Both the position numbers and the translations under genes were made by a program. A stretch of 39,213 nucleotides of DNA from the IMG/VR virus record IMGVR_UViG_3300046794_000200, positions 1 to 39,213 of that record. One strand, 5' to 3'. Of the stretch, positions 7,205 to 15,856 are shown piece after piece; the stretch's first letter is position 1, and every line of letters begins with the position of its first letter. Below the pieces are notes generated by a model, which saw only the letters and a program-made list of their open reading frames with translations, was not told the DNA's origin and did not search any database. This DNA is from a virus.

Positions 7205-8925
7205 TTGATTGCTCCCATTTCAGACAGGGCCTTCACCTTTTCACGGAAGTGCGGGTCCTGAGCCACCATTCGCTTTGCAAACTCTATCTGCTGCTTCGGG
7301 TCGTGCATCGAGTACCACTGGAACACACGCGGGTCGGCGACAGCGTTGAACTGCGACTCGGCCTTCTGGTAGGCGGCCGGGTCGTTGTTCAGGTAGTGCT
7401 GTTGCAGGACGCTCGCCTTGGCCACCAGCATGCTGTTTGCTGCCTTCAGGTTCTCGGCTGCCTCCGCGATCGCCGCCTTCGGCATCTTGGAGTTCGGATA
7501 CGCCGAGCTGATGATCGCCCTGGCGGCATCGGTGGCCATCCCACCCTGGCCGAGCTGGGCGACGATCTGCGCAGCGTTCTTGTCCAGCAGCACCTTCGCC
7601 GTGTTCGCGTCGGTGGCCTTTTCCGAGCCAGCCATCGAAAGCAGCGAGTTCACATACTGCAGCTTGTCTGCAAACTGGCCGGTGCTTGCCCGAGAAGCCA
7701 AGTCCTGGATTGCGTCCAGGCGCGAGTTCACGGTCTGGGCGTTCGACACCGCTTCGTTCAGCGGCTTCCACTTCTCGGCGAGGGCGGTCTGCTGGCCGGT
7801 GCGCGCCGCCTGCACCGTCGGGTCTGCGCCGAGCCGCGGCTGCGCCTGCTGGTAGGCAGTGAGGGCAGCTTTCGCGTCCGGATCTCCTTTCGCAGCGGTA
7901 GCCTGCAGGTTCGCCAGCATCTCCGGCGATAGCGTCCCCCCGGTCCAGGTGCCGCCGACACCTGCTTGGGCACCACCGGCCGCTGCGGCGGGCCCGGCGC
8001 GCATTGGAACCGTGGCGCCGTTCGGCAGGGTGACGTCGCGGATCCCGGCGTCGGCTTTCGCGCGTTCGGCCGCGCCAACGTTAGCGGCGTTTCCTTGCGC
8101 GTACCCAGGGATGGCGGAAGCGCTCGGAGACACCGGGTTGCTAAAGTTGGCCACCATGCCGTCGGCCATCTTCGGGTTCTGGAGAATCGGCTGGTTCGTC
8201 TGTGGGTCGATCGCGACATTACCCTGGGCGACCGACACTGGGGCGATGTAATTCGCCTTGTTCACCGCGCCCGACAACGCCTGATTCCATTGCGGCGAAC
8301 CGCGCTGGATGCCCTGGGAGATCAGCTGCTTCTCGATGTCCGTCGGTGCCGGGGTAGCGCGATCGCGAATGCGTGCCTCGATCTGGCCTGCTTGGTCGTA
8401 CAGGGCCTTCGCCTTTCCGGTGAAACCCAGCGCTTCGAGTGCCCCGCCACGCTGGCGCAGCGCGCGTGCTTGCGCTGCTTCGGCCGAGCCATCCGAGGTT
8501 GGCGCCGACTGCGGCTGCTGGACAGGCGCTGCGGGCGCGCCTGCTGCCGAGGGCTGACCCGCCAGCGGAGGCACGCCCGGCGCCACCGCAGTTACAGGGG
8601 AGGGCGTGCCATTGGCGACCGGCGGCGCTTCCTCGCTATTCGCCGCCGCCAGCATGCGCCCCTGCATTTGCGCCTGCGCGGCCGTCGCCTGGGCGACGTC
8701 ATGCGTCGCGCCTTGCATCTTCTGGTTGGCCGTGTAGCCGCCCAGCGCCTGCGCTAGCACCGACAGAGGGCTGATGCGGCCGTTCTGGCCACCCGGCGCC
8801 TGGATCGGCTGCAGCGACTGGCCGCGCAGAGCCTGAGCGAGCGCCAGCTGCTGCTGGGCGGTCATCAGCTGTTCGTTGATCTCCGCGTTGCTCTTGCCGA
8901 GATACGAGGTATCGATCGCCATCAT
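7201..8925 (-). CDS. DNA ejection / internal virion protein
   Basis: A 574-residue protein. The N-terminal 60 residues are Gln/Leu/Ala-rich helix (AEINEQLMTAQQQLALAQAL), then a low-complexity Pro/Ala/Gln linker up to about 160, then a mostly helical body (KWKPLNEAVSNAQTVNSRLD). It sits between the S74-domain protein and the second ejection protein and is coupled to both by 4-base overlaps (the ATG at 8925 overlaps the previous TGA). Role assigned by position and composition, as for podoviral injected proteins. Confidence 0.68.
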   Translation of the reverse strand: MMAIDTSYLGKSNAEINEQLMTAQQQLALAQALRGQSLQPIQAPGGQNGRISPLSVLAQALGGYTANQKMQGATHDVAQATAAQAQMQGRMLAAANSEEAPPVANGTPSPVTAVAPGVPPLAGQPSAAGAPAAPVQQPQSAPTSDGSAEAAQARALRQRGGALEALGFTGKAKALYDQAGQIEARIRDRATPAPTDIEKQLISQGIQRGSPQWNQALSGAVNKANYIAPVSVAQGNVAIDPQTNQPILQNPKMADGMVANFSNPVSPSASAIPGYAQGNAANVGAAERAKADAGIRDVTLPNGATVPMRAGPAAAAGGAQAGVGGTWTGGTLSPEMLANLQATAAKGDPDAKAALTAYQQAQPRLGADPTVQAARTGQQTALAEKWKPLNEAVSNAQTVNSRLDAIQDLASRASTGQFADKLQYVNSLLSMAGSEKATDANTAKVLLDKNAAQIVAQLGQGGMATDAARAIISSAYPNSKMPKAAIAEAAENLKAANSMLVAKASVLQQHYLNNDPAAYQKAESQFNAVADPRVFQWYSMHDPKQQIEFAKRMVAQDPHFREKVKALSEMGAIK

Positions 8926-10313
8926 TTCACCTTCGCGTAATCGACGGCCAGATAGCCGCTCTGGGTCTTCACGACCGCGTCAGGCTGCTTCTTGCGCAGT
9001 TCCTGCGCGAGCACACCGACCTGCGGTTTCGTGTCGCCCTTGTAGTTGTAGCTGTAGAGGTTCGTGCCGGACGGCGTCTCGCCGACCTTCTCGATGTTCT
9101 CCTTCAGCCGCTTGTCGGAGAAGTACAGCATCGCTGCCGTGCTGCCCAGCTGGCCCAGGCCCTGCATCGTGCCGTTGTAGGCCCCCACCTGGTTGGCGTA
9201 GCCGTTGTTGACGATGCCCGCCACGTCCGTGGGCGCCACATTTGCACCTGGAACTCCAGCGAACGTCGGCTGCTGCGCCTGCGCGCCGGTCTGGAGCTGG
9301 TTGTACGTGTTCAGCGGCTGGTTGTACTGCGCGTACGTGTCGGTCATGCCCTGGCCGTGCGCGGCATTGTTCACGCCTGCATTCGTAGTCGTGTTTCCGA
9401 ACTGCGAATTGACGGCGCTGTTGTTCAGACCGGCGTTGTACTGAGCCTGCGCATTCGCCTGACCCGCGTTGAACTGGCTGTTTTGGGTGGTCACGTCAGC
9501 TGCATGGTTGGCCAGTTCGGCGTTCGAATGCGCCTGATCGTAACCCTGCTGCTGTGCCTGGTTGGCGAACTGACCGGCACCAAGGCTCATGCCGAAGGCA
9601 GTCTGGCCGCCCTGCAGGCCCTGTTGGAACGCCGCGTTCTGCGCCTGTTGCTGCTGGAAGGTTTGGTTGCGCGACAGCTCCGATTGCGCACGGTCCCAGG
9701 CGGCTGAACCCTGGGTGATGCCCTGGGCCGCCAGCTTCGACTGGAGGTCGCTGCTGTCGTTCTGGAACTGTGGTTTCAGGTATGCCATCTGGTTGGCGTA
9801 AGCCGCGTCCTGCGCGCCCTTGATCACCCCCGGAATGTCGCTCATGCTGCCGAGACTGCGCTGTATATCTCCGCCGCCATTACCAGCCGTTGTCACGTAG
9901 TTGCCGGTATGTGCTTGAGCAGCAGGCCCTGCGCTCGTCGCATATTTGCCGTTGAGCTCGGCGAGCTGATCGGCGGTCATGCCAGTGTTAAGCGGGTTCA
10001 CGCCGGAGGTGTCGATCGGCTTCGAATACTGGGAGGCGACGTTGTTCAGCAGGGTCGTGCTGATGTCCTGCTGATGCTGCTGGTTCGCCACCTGGCTGTC
10101 GAAGATGCCTTTGATGGGTGCGCTCATCTCCGTCGTCTGCGTGTACTTCGGAGTGCCGTCTGGGTTCTTGCCCGTCACCTGGTACGTACTCGATCCGAAA
10201 GGGCTGTATTGGTCGACCCGGTTCAGGTTCGCGTTTGCGACTGCGGTATCCTTGTTCGACGCGGCCTGTGCATTTGCAGTTGCGGTTGGATCTGGTGCGC
10301 TCGGCTTACCCAT
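8922..10313 (-). CDS. Virion protein with C-terminal S74 autoprocessing chaperone domain
   Basis: A 463-residue protein. The N-terminal 390 residues are rich in Asn/Gln/Ala/Gly (QQQAQNAAFQQGLQGGQTAF). The last ~65 residues start with FSDKRLKENIEKVG and continue LYSYNYKG, VGVLAQELRKKQPDAV and LAVDYAKVK, the peptidase S74 / intramolecular chaperone domain. The serine and the lysine five residues later in SDKRLK match the known catalytic Ser-Lys pair. Such domains trimerise a beta-structured partner and then cut themselves off. The ATG overlaps the GNAT gene by 8 bases and has GGAG ahead. Confidence 0.85.
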   Translation of the reverse strand: MGKPSAPDPTATANAQAASNKDTAVANANLNRVDQYSPFGSSTYQVTGKNPDGTPKYTQTTEMSAPIKGIFDSQVANQQHQQDISTTLLNNVASQYSKPIDTSGVNPLNTGMTADQLAELNGKYATSAGPAAQAHTGNYVTTAGNGGGDIQRSLGSMSDIPGVIKGAQDAAYANQMAYLKPQFQNDSSDLQSKLAAQGITQGSAAWDRAQSELSRNQTFQQQQAQNAAFQQGLQGGQTAFGMSLGAGQFANQAQQQGYDQAHSNAELANHAADVTTQNSQFNAGQANAQAQYNAGLNNSAVNSQFGNTTTNAGVNNAAHGQGMTDTYAQYNQPLNTYNQLQTGAQAQQPTFAGVPGANVAPTDVAGIVNNGYANQVGAYNGTMQGLGQLGSTAAMLYFSDKRLKENIEKVGETPSGTNLYSYNYKGDTKPQVGVLAQELRKKQPDAVVKTQSGYLAVDYAKVK

Positions 10314-10734
10314 TCTTCTTCTCCAAAAATTTGCAATCCTCGCGCTTGAGCGAGTAGATGATCAGGCCCCCTTCGGGGTCCGCGTCCTCAATGACGCATT
10401 CGCGCTGGAAGCCCAGGTTCTCGTCGAAGCGCTGCGCGTCAAGGTTCACCTCTCGCACGATTCCGATCAGCTTCCGGCAGCCCAGCACGTTGAAGGTGTA
10501 GTGGAAGACCGCCTCGGCGAACTCCCGCGTCAGCCAGCGCCGGCCGTCTCCGGCCACATGGATCACCGCGCTCGCTCCGTTGTAGTTTTCCAGCCAGACC
10601 GCGCCCCGGATCTGGCCAGCGCGCGCCAGGGCAATGGTGGAGTGCGCGGCCTGTGGCGGCACTTGCCCGAAACGGTGCGACATCCAGGCCTTCACTTCGG
10701 TGGAATCGCCGTAGAAGATCTGGTTCGCGGTCAT
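10306..10734 (-). CDS. GNAT-family acetyltransferase in the structural operon
   Basis: A 142-residue protein with the GNAT pattern: AHSTIALARAGQIRGAVWLE (beta strands before motif A), then RRWLTREFAEAVFHYTFNVL (CoA-binding helix region), LGCRKLIGIVREVNLDAQRF, and LGFQRECVIED. The usual Q/RxxGxG/A loop is reduced (VAGDGRRWL takes its place). The ATG at 10734 overlaps the upstream stop as ATGA. Such genes recur among podoviral structural genes, probably acetylating a virion or host protein; the substrate is unknown. Confidence 0.8.
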   Translation of the reverse strand: MTANQIFYGDSTEVKAWMSHRFGQVPPQAAHSTIALARAGQIRGAVWLENYNGASAVIHVAGDGRRWLTREFAEAVFHYTFNVLGCRKLIGIVREVNLDAQRFDENLGFQRECVIEDADPEGGLIIYSLKREDCKFLEKKNG

Positions 10735-12257
10735 AGGGCTGGTCCGCACGGCTGGAACATCACATCAGTGCCCTGCCATTGGCACACGGCGTTCTTTGAC
10801 GACACGACCAAGTGCGGCGCTCCGGCGTAGCCGATGCCGGCGGCGCCTTGCCAGTTCCGCACCGTGGCATTGTTTGTGCTCCATGGGCTGCCCCACGGCG
10901 ACCCCCAAAGCGTCGTCGAGATCGAGTTCGACGTGACCGCCGTCGGCGAACTGGTGTCGAAGTCGACGTTGATCTGGCAGGCGGGTGAGATGCCGCGGCT
11001 GGCGTAGAGCACGGGGCGGATGCCAGTGAACTGCTTCTGATTCTCGGCACCAAAATAGTTAAACGCTTGCAGGCCATCAGCCATAATCGAGGCCCCGTTG
11101 TCGCTCAAGCCGACATCAGCCTGATAGACCACACCATTCGGGGCGCCGAAGAACAGTTTGTCTTTGTACAACGTCCAGCAGAGGGCATTCCAGCCGGTGA
11201 AGCGGCACCAAGCACCGGTGATCGTGTTCATCACGTACTGGTAGCTGCTGAAGCCCGGCATGTTCGGCACGTTGATGATGATCTTGTTACCGATTGGGTA
11301 AAGGATCACCTGCCACCCGAAGTTCGCGGCGTACAGCTGAATGTCGTTGTTGATCAGGTTCTGGATCTTCTGCGACAGGGCATTGCTCTGCTGAGCGCGG
11401 TCCGTGAGTAATGCTTTCGACAGCGGATAGGCGCCGTCGGCGGACAGAAACACGACGTCGCTTCCGACCTTCGTGAAGCAGCGCCGGCCGACTGGCCGTC
11501 CCACCCGGAAGTGGCTGGCGATCGACCAGTTTGCTGCGTTCGTCGGGTCATAGCCCTCGTAGACCGCGATCTCTCCTTCGGACGAGACAGCGACGAAGAA
11601 TTCCTGCAGTCCGGCCGTGTTATCGACCGACCAGGTGCATACCGCCATCAGGTAGCCGCCCAGCTTGAATAGGCCGCCGAAGTCCAGTGCCTGTGCGGCA
11701 CCGCCCAGCGCGTTGACCGGGAGGTACCAGCAGCGGCAGCTGTCCTTCTCGACCATGTAAATGCGCTGCTTGAAGCTTACGGCCTGGACCAGGAGTCGCG
11801 GATCCACGCCCGTGATCGAGATCCCGGCGCTGGCGCCCGTCACGGCCTGCCAGGTGGTCCCGTTGTACAGCTGCGGATAGTCGATGCCGTTGAACAGGTA
11901 GAGAAACTGGCCGTTGGCGGCCGTCGAACCGAAGTTCAGGTCCTGCCAGCGCGCCGAGGTCATGCCGGTGACGACGGCCGCGCCGACTTGACCGCCGACC
12001 GTGATGTCGAAGATGCTCCCGCCGGCGGCGCCAAACATCGTGCTTCCGGACGCGCTGTTGTAGGTGGCGATGGTCTCGACGTTGGCACCGAGCCCCCTCG
12101 CGAAGTTCACCGACCCGTTGCGCAGGTTCACAGAAGCCGGCGTCGGAAACCAGTTGTCCAGCACGACCGCGTCGGTCGGCGGCATGCTGGCAATACCGTC
12201 GCGCGCGTTCAGCCCGCCGACCGGTGCCGGGATACTCTTGACGGTTGCACGAGCCAT
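10731..12257 (-). CDS. Tail hub/nozzle protein (P22 gp10 / T7 gp12-like)
   Basis: A 508-residue, beta-rich protein starting MARATVKSIPAPVGGLNARD. The N-terminal motif GGLNARDGIASMPPTDAVVL followed by DNWFP is typical of the podoviral proteins that close the portal channel and form the tail hub. Repeated beta segments with Trp, Gly and Asn (WQVILYPIGNKIIINVP) fit a propeller-like body. The ATG at 12257 overlaps the adaptor stop by one base (TAATG). A longer upstream frame is just the antisense-like continuation and lacks coding character. Confidence 0.8.
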   Translation of the reverse strand: MARATVKSIPAPVGGLNARDGIASMPPTDAVVLDNWFPTPASVNLRNGSVNFARGLGANVETIATYNSASGSTMFGAAGGSIFDITVGGQVGAAVVTGMTSARWQDLNFGSTAANGQFLYLFNGIDYPQLYNGTTWQAVTGASAGISITGVDPRLLVQAVSFKQRIYMVEKDSCRCWYLPVNALGGAAQALDFGGLFKLGGYLMAVCTWSVDNTAGLQEFFVAVSSEGEIAVYEGYDPTNAANWSIASHFRVGRPVGRRCFTKVGSDVVFLSADGAYPLSKALLTDRAQQSNALSQKIQNLINNDIQLYAANFGWQVILYPIGNKIIINVPNMPGFSSYQYVMNTITGAWCRFTGWNALCWTLYKDKLFFGAPNGVVYQADVGLSDNGASIMADGLQAFNYFGAENQKQFTGIRPVLYASRGISPACQINVDFDTSSPTAVTSNSISTTLWGSPWGSPWSTNNATVRNWQGAAGIGYAGAPHLVVSSKNAVCQWQGTDVMFQPCGPAL

Positions 12258-13000
12258 TATTGTCCGTAGCCCGTATCGGGCACGTTGGAGTTGTTGAGCA
12301 GATGGGTTGCCGAGCTGGTGGTGTTCAGGGACAGCGTCCTGGTGCCAGCCTGGCGCGCGAGCACGCGGTCGACGCAGTCCTGCCATTCCTTCTTCTCGGC
12401 TTCGTAGTCCAGGCCTTTCGCGCGCCGGAAGCGCCAGATAATCCCGAGCACCATGCTGTCGTCGTCGAGCAGGTAGGTGTCGGTGTCCTTCGACCAGGAG
12501 CGCTGGCCGACGGCGGCGTTCGACTGGCACCAGTTCGCCGTGAAGTACTCGAGCGCGATCACGCCGGCATCGCTCGGCAGCGGGTTGACCAGGAACTGGC
12601 CGGCCATGATGCGGAAGCGCCGGCGCGGCCCGGTAGGCGAGATGCCGGATTTCAGCACCTGCCATTCCTGGGGGCTGAGCGGCCCAAGCAGCTGCCAGCG
12701 GAATGATCGATCCCAGAAGGTTTGCGGGCAGAGGTGGTCAATGTCCGCCGGCAGGGGATAGGCCTCCTGGCCGGGAACTAAGTTGAACACGTACTCCCTG
12801 CCGAGCATCTGCCACCCGCCAAGCGCCACGCCACGCGCCATCGTTTCCCGGCCTTCGCGGTTGGCCAGAGCTAGGAGCTGGGCGACCTGCGTGTCCGGGT
12901 TGCCGACGACGGTGCTCGGCGCGGCCAGGCCGAGTTCCGAGCATGCCTGCTGCACGAGCTGCAGCAGCGTGGCGTGGTTTTGATTGACGAGGGCAGTCAT
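12257..13000 (-). CDS. Head-tail adaptor (P22 gp4 / T7 gp11-like)
   Basis: A 247-residue protein. It starts with a helical NHATLLQLVQQACSELGLAA segment and VAQLLALANREGRE, followed by WQMLGREYVFNLVPGQEAYP and the LPADIDHLCPQTFWDR motif, as in podoviral adaptors that ring the portal. GQFLVNPLPSDAGVIALEY and W-rich parts follow. It precedes the hub gene, as expected. The start at 13000 is three bases after the previous stop. Confidence 0.78.
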   Translation of the reverse strand: MTALVNQNHATLLQLVQQACSELGLAAPSTVVGNPDTQVAQLLALANREGRETMARGVALGGWQMLGREYVFNLVPGQEAYPLPADIDHLCPQTFWDRSFRWQLLGPLSPQEWQVLKSGISPTGPRRRFRIMAGQFLVNPLPSDAGVIALEYFTANWCQSNAAVGQRSWSKDTDTYLLDDDSMVLGIIWRFRRAKGLDYEAEKKEWQDCVDRVLARQAGTRTLSLNTTSSATHLLNNSNVPDTGYGQ

Positions 13001-13003
13001 GGA

Positions 13004-13615
13004 TTACTCGCTGGTTTTGCTGCGGGGTTTCTTGGCCTGCTCGGCCAGATCGTTGATTTGCTTCTGCATGGCGGCCATCTGCTCGCGCAGCTGGGCATTT
13101 TCGGAAGCCAGGCGGGACTCGGCAGCGTGTGCGCCGGCCTTGTCGAGCCAGGCCTGTGCCTGCGTGCGCAGCTCGCGCGCACCCAGCCAGTTCAGAGCAG
13201 TGTCGGGCAGGGCAGCCAGCTGCTCCACGGTGTGGATGCCCATGGCCTTCAGTTCGAGCCCCTGGCTTTTGCTCAGGGGCTGCCACTGCTGTACGGGCAG
13301 GCCATCACCGGCCTGTTCTTCCTGCGCCTGGAAGCGTGCCCATTGCTTGGGGAAGCGCGTCAGGTCGGATGGGCCGTCGACATCGTCTTCGAGCTTTACC
13401 GGGCGGTCGACCTTCTTGGTCTTATCGCCCGGGAACATGATCGTGATGAAAGGGGTGTCTTCGAAGATCGCGCGGCCGGCTTCGCGGCTTTTGGCGTGGT
13501 TCTGCACTGCTTCGGTCCGGAACTCGGCGAACAGGCCGGCATCATCGCCATGGGTAGCCACGGCCACGCTCTGGCCGGGGCTGAAGTGGTACTGCGCTTG
13601 TGCGAAATCGCTCAT
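13004..13615 (-). CDS. Hypothetical structural protein with C-terminal coiled coil
   Basis: A 203-residue protein starting MSDFAQAQYHFSPGQSVAVA, with AAGGAAA before the ATG. The middle holds TPFITIMFPGDKTKKVDRPV, which reads like a beta strand region also found in proteins next to phage capsid genes. From about residue 160 there is a heptad-like coiled coil (LASENAQLREQMAAMQKQIN) and a basic tail. A region near 125-150 (LKAMGIHTVEQLAALPDTAL) resembles a helix-hairpin-helix type segment. Role unknown. Confidence 0.7.
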   Translation of the reverse strand: MSDFAQAQYHFSPGQSVAVATHGDDAGLFAEFRTEAVQNHAKSREAGRAIFEDTPFITIMFPGDKTKKVDRPVKLEDDVDGPSDLTRFPKQWARFQAQEEQAGDGLPVQQWQPLSKSQGLELKAMGIHTVEQLAALPDTALNWLGARELRTQAQAWLDKAGAHAAESRLASENAQLREQMAAMQKQINDLAEQAKKPRSKTSE

Positions 13616-13664
13616 TTTTCGTTTTCCTTTGGTCTATGCGAGGGATGCGCCCGGCGAAAAAGAA

Positions 13665-13684
13665 CGGGCAGCCGAAGCTGCCCG
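13665..13684 (-). terminator. Intrinsic terminator with UUCG loop
   Basis: On the minus strand CGGGCAGC, loop TTCG, GCTGCCCG, then TTCTTTTT: an 8-bp GC-rich stem with the very stable UUCG tetraloop and a U tract. It lies between the 56-residue ORF and the 13004-13615 gene. Confidence 0.8.
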
Positions 13685-13722
13685 CAAAAGTCCCTCGCCG
13701 GGAAAAGGTGATGCTGTTTGGA

Positions 13723-13893
13723 TCAGGCAGTGGTGGCCGGTTCGGTGGTCGCTGCCGGTTCGGTCGGTTCAGTCGGCGCCGGTTGGTACTGGGCAGTGAA
13801 GTTCTCCGCGACCTGGTCGGCGTAGCCTTCAGGGTCCGGGTGGCCGTTCGTGGCAGCGATGGCACGTGCGATCGCTTTGACAGTGTCGAGCAT
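13723..13893 (-). CDS. Small hypothetical protein
   Basis: A 56-residue protein, MLDTVKAIARAIAATNGHPD, then EGYADQVAENFTAQYQ and a Thr/Pro/Glu/Ala-rich tail. AGGAGA lies six bases before the ATG, and a strong terminator follows, so the gene looks genuine although short. The tail contains repeated EP(T/A) units. Possibly a minor head protein; function unknown. Confidence 0.65.
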   Translation of the reverse strand: MLDTVKAIARAIAATNGHPDPEGYADQVAENFTAQYQPAPTEPTEPAATTEPATTA

Positions 13894-13925
13894 TGCTATC
13901 TCCTATCGAGTGAGTTGGAAGAAAA

Positions 13926-13943
13926 GGGCGGCTTCAGCCGCCC
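13926..13943 (-). terminator. Intrinsic terminator after the decoration-like gene
   Basis: On the minus strand GGGCGGC, loop TGAA, GCCGCCC, then TTTTCTTCC. It lies six bases past the stop of the 13949-14815 gene, where an end-of-gene terminator is expected. Confidence 0.75.
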
Positions 13944-13948
13944 CGCCA

Positions 13949-14815
13949 TCAGGTGATCGCGCCCTGGGCCAGCGGGAAGGTGCCCCACACGATGGCCTGG
14001 TTGGCCGCGAGAGTGCGCGCGTTCACGCCCTGGCCGATCGTCACGCCAGCTGCGGAGGCGTACTGCACTCCCTGCATCTGCTTCGATGCCACGGCGGTCG
14101 GCTTCACGGTGCCTGCAGAGTCCCAGTAGGTCTGATTGCCGATCGCCGGCGCGCCGTTGGTGTTGACCACCATGGCACCGCCGATCTGGAACCATGCCCA
14201 CTGGCCGGCAGCCGGGTAGCTGATCGCGGCGCCGAGCGACAGGCCGCTGTTGGCCGAGCCGGCCCACACCTGCGACTGCAGCACCAGGTTGCCGGTGGCG
14301 GCGTCCAGCACGTGCGTGAACTGCACGATCTGTCCGGCGCCGATGCCGGCGACGTAGGCGCCCACGGTCGTGGCGTTGCCAGCCGGCTTGTTCGGGTTGG
14401 CGATGATCTGCTGGGACGGCTGATCGACGATCGAGCGGACATCGAAGGTCAGGGTTGTCGACGACGGCACAGTGGCGACCGGGAACTGGTTGTTGTAGCC
14501 GAGCGGTGCCGCGCCGCTGATGGTGACGGTGCTGCCGACCGCCAGGCCGTGAGCAACCGCAGTGGTCAGGGTGGCGACGTTGCCGGCCAGGGTGATCGAG
14601 CTGATCGTCTGCGGCGCGATCGCGGCCACCTGGGCGAAGGCGAAGATGCCACCACCCAGCACCGGGTCGGTGGCGTCGACAAACTGCGACGGCAGGTTGT
14701 AGCGACCGGACTTGCCGGCGTTCGCGCCCGCGAGAGCGTACGGGCCCGGGCTGGCGGTGTCGATCAGGGAAAGATCGACGGAGCCGAGCAGGGCGTCTTG
14801 CATGGTCCAGGACAT
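13949..14815 (-). CDS. Virion protein with Ig-like segment, possible capsid decoration
   Basis: A 288-residue protein directly after the major capsid gene. Residues about 70-130 (TLAGNVATLTTAVAHGLAVG, STVTISGA...GYNNQFPV, SSTTLTFDV) match the common 'ATVTT..HGL..GxxVxIsGa..YNG.F.V' beta-sandwich seen in phage surface proteins. The rest is Ala/Gly/Gln-rich beta. Position after the capsid gene and an Ig-like module suggest a head decoration protein. The ATG has AGGAG upstream and a terminator follows. Confidence 0.68.
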   Translation of the reverse strand: MSWTMQDALLGSVDLSLIDTASPGPYALAGANAGKSGRYNLPSQFVDATDPVLGGGIFAFAQVAAIAPQTISSITLAGNVATLTTAVAHGLAVGSTVTISGAAPLGYNNQFPVATVPSSTTLTFDVRSIVDQPSQQIIANPNKPAGNATTVGAYVAGIGAGQIVQFTHVLDAATGNLVLQSQVWAGSANSGLSLGAAISYPAAGQWAWFQIGGAMVVNTNGAPAIGNQTYWDSAGTVKPTAVASKQMQGVQYASAAGVTIGQGVNARTLAANQAIVWGTFPLAQGAIT

Positions 14816-14856
14816 GTTGTGCTCCTATGAAGTTGAGGGGAGGTCGTGCGCCCGGA

Positions 14857-15846
14857 TTAGGCGCCCAGCACGCCCTGCAGGCGGCGGTTCGAGATGGTCA
14901 TGTTGCCGGCGAAGCCGATCAGCTTGACCATCGCATCCTGGTTGGTTGCGAAGCGCTCGTCGCCGATCGGGGCGAAGAAACGGTCGCGGTGCGGACGCAG
15001 GTACATGTAATCCGTGTTCAGGAAGTACATGGTGTTGGTCGGAGCGCCGCCGCCGAAGCCGCCGTCGAGGACCACATCGGCGGTCATGTACTTGAGCGAC
15101 TGGAAGCCGATCGAGGCCATCTCGTCGGACATGATGCGCTGGATCGACTGCAGGCTCTCCAGGTAGGCGCGCCAGTAATTGTTGTCCGCGACGATCAGGT
15201 CAGGAGAGTCGGAGCCGCGCACCAGCTGCACCCAGACCTGATTCATGTAGGACTGGACGTTGGCCGAGGTCAGCGCCGCGCCGCCGTTGTTCAGGGCCGA
15301 GAAAGCGACGTTGCGCCAGAAGGCGCCCACGGAGCTCGACGCGTCGATGCCACCGACCACGCCGCTGCTCGGGTTTTTGCTGATCAGCAGCTGCAGGCCA
15401 CCGATCTGGCGGCCGCCGTCCGCGGTGCCGTCCGAGTAGCAGTCCAGCGCGGTGTTGTTGGTGATGGTCTTCTCGGCGTTCTGGATGCGCGACTCGAGCA
15501 GGTCGATGATCGCTTCCTCGCCGCTGTTCTGCAGCATCTCGAGGCCGGAGATCGAGACGGCGACAGCCGACTGCGCGTAGTTGAACTCCGCGCCGGTGAA
15601 CACGTCACTCGGCGCGATGTTCACCGGCTCATAGCCGGAGTAGCGCTTGTAGGTACCGTTCATCGCGTATTCGAGTTCCTGCACGATGGTGCGGCCGCCG
15701 CTGATGGGCTTCACCTTGCCACGCTTCTTCAGGCGGTTCAGGAGGGCGTTGTTCAGGCTGATGTTGTCCGCCAGATGACCGGTGCGATTGCGCAGGGTGG
15801 TCGTGACGATCTCATTCATGGTGCTGCTGGGATTAACAAGAGACAT
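14857..15846 (-). CDS. Major capsid protein
   Basis: A 329-residue protein located between scaffold and decoration genes. MNEIVTTTLRNRTGHLADNI, LLNRLKKRGKVKPISGGRTI and YSGYEPVNIAPSDVFTGAEF are typical of the N-terminal half of HK97-fold phage capsid proteins of this podovirus type. Further on are FWRNVAFSALNN, SPDLIVADNNYWRAYLES and YFLNTDYMYLRPHRDRFF. AGGAG lies before the ATG at 15846. Assignment rests on sequence style, length and gene order. Confidence 0.85.
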   Translation of the reverse strand: MSLVNPSSTMNEIVTTTLRNRTGHLADNISLNNALLNRLKKRGKVKPISGGRTIVQELEYAMNGTYKRYSGYEPVNIAPSDVFTGAEFNYAQSAVAVSISGLEMLQNSGEEAIIDLLESRIQNAEKTITNNTALDCYSDGTADGGRQIGGLQLLISKNPSSGVVGGIDASSSVGAFWRNVAFSALNNGGAALTSANVQSYMNQVWVQLVRGSDSPDLIVADNNYWRAYLESLQSIQRIMSDEMASIGFQSLKYMTADVVLDGGFGGGAPTNTMYFLNTDYMYLRPHRDRFFAPIGDERFATNQDAMVKLIGFAGNMTISNRRLQGVLGA

Positions 15847-15856
15847 GGATTAGCTC

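Noticed and set aside
6044-7261. Long plus-strand frames opposite the ejection-protein gene
   Set aside because: GC-rich DNA keeps antisense frames open; they lack ribosome sites and the minus-strand gene is tightly coupled to neighbours.
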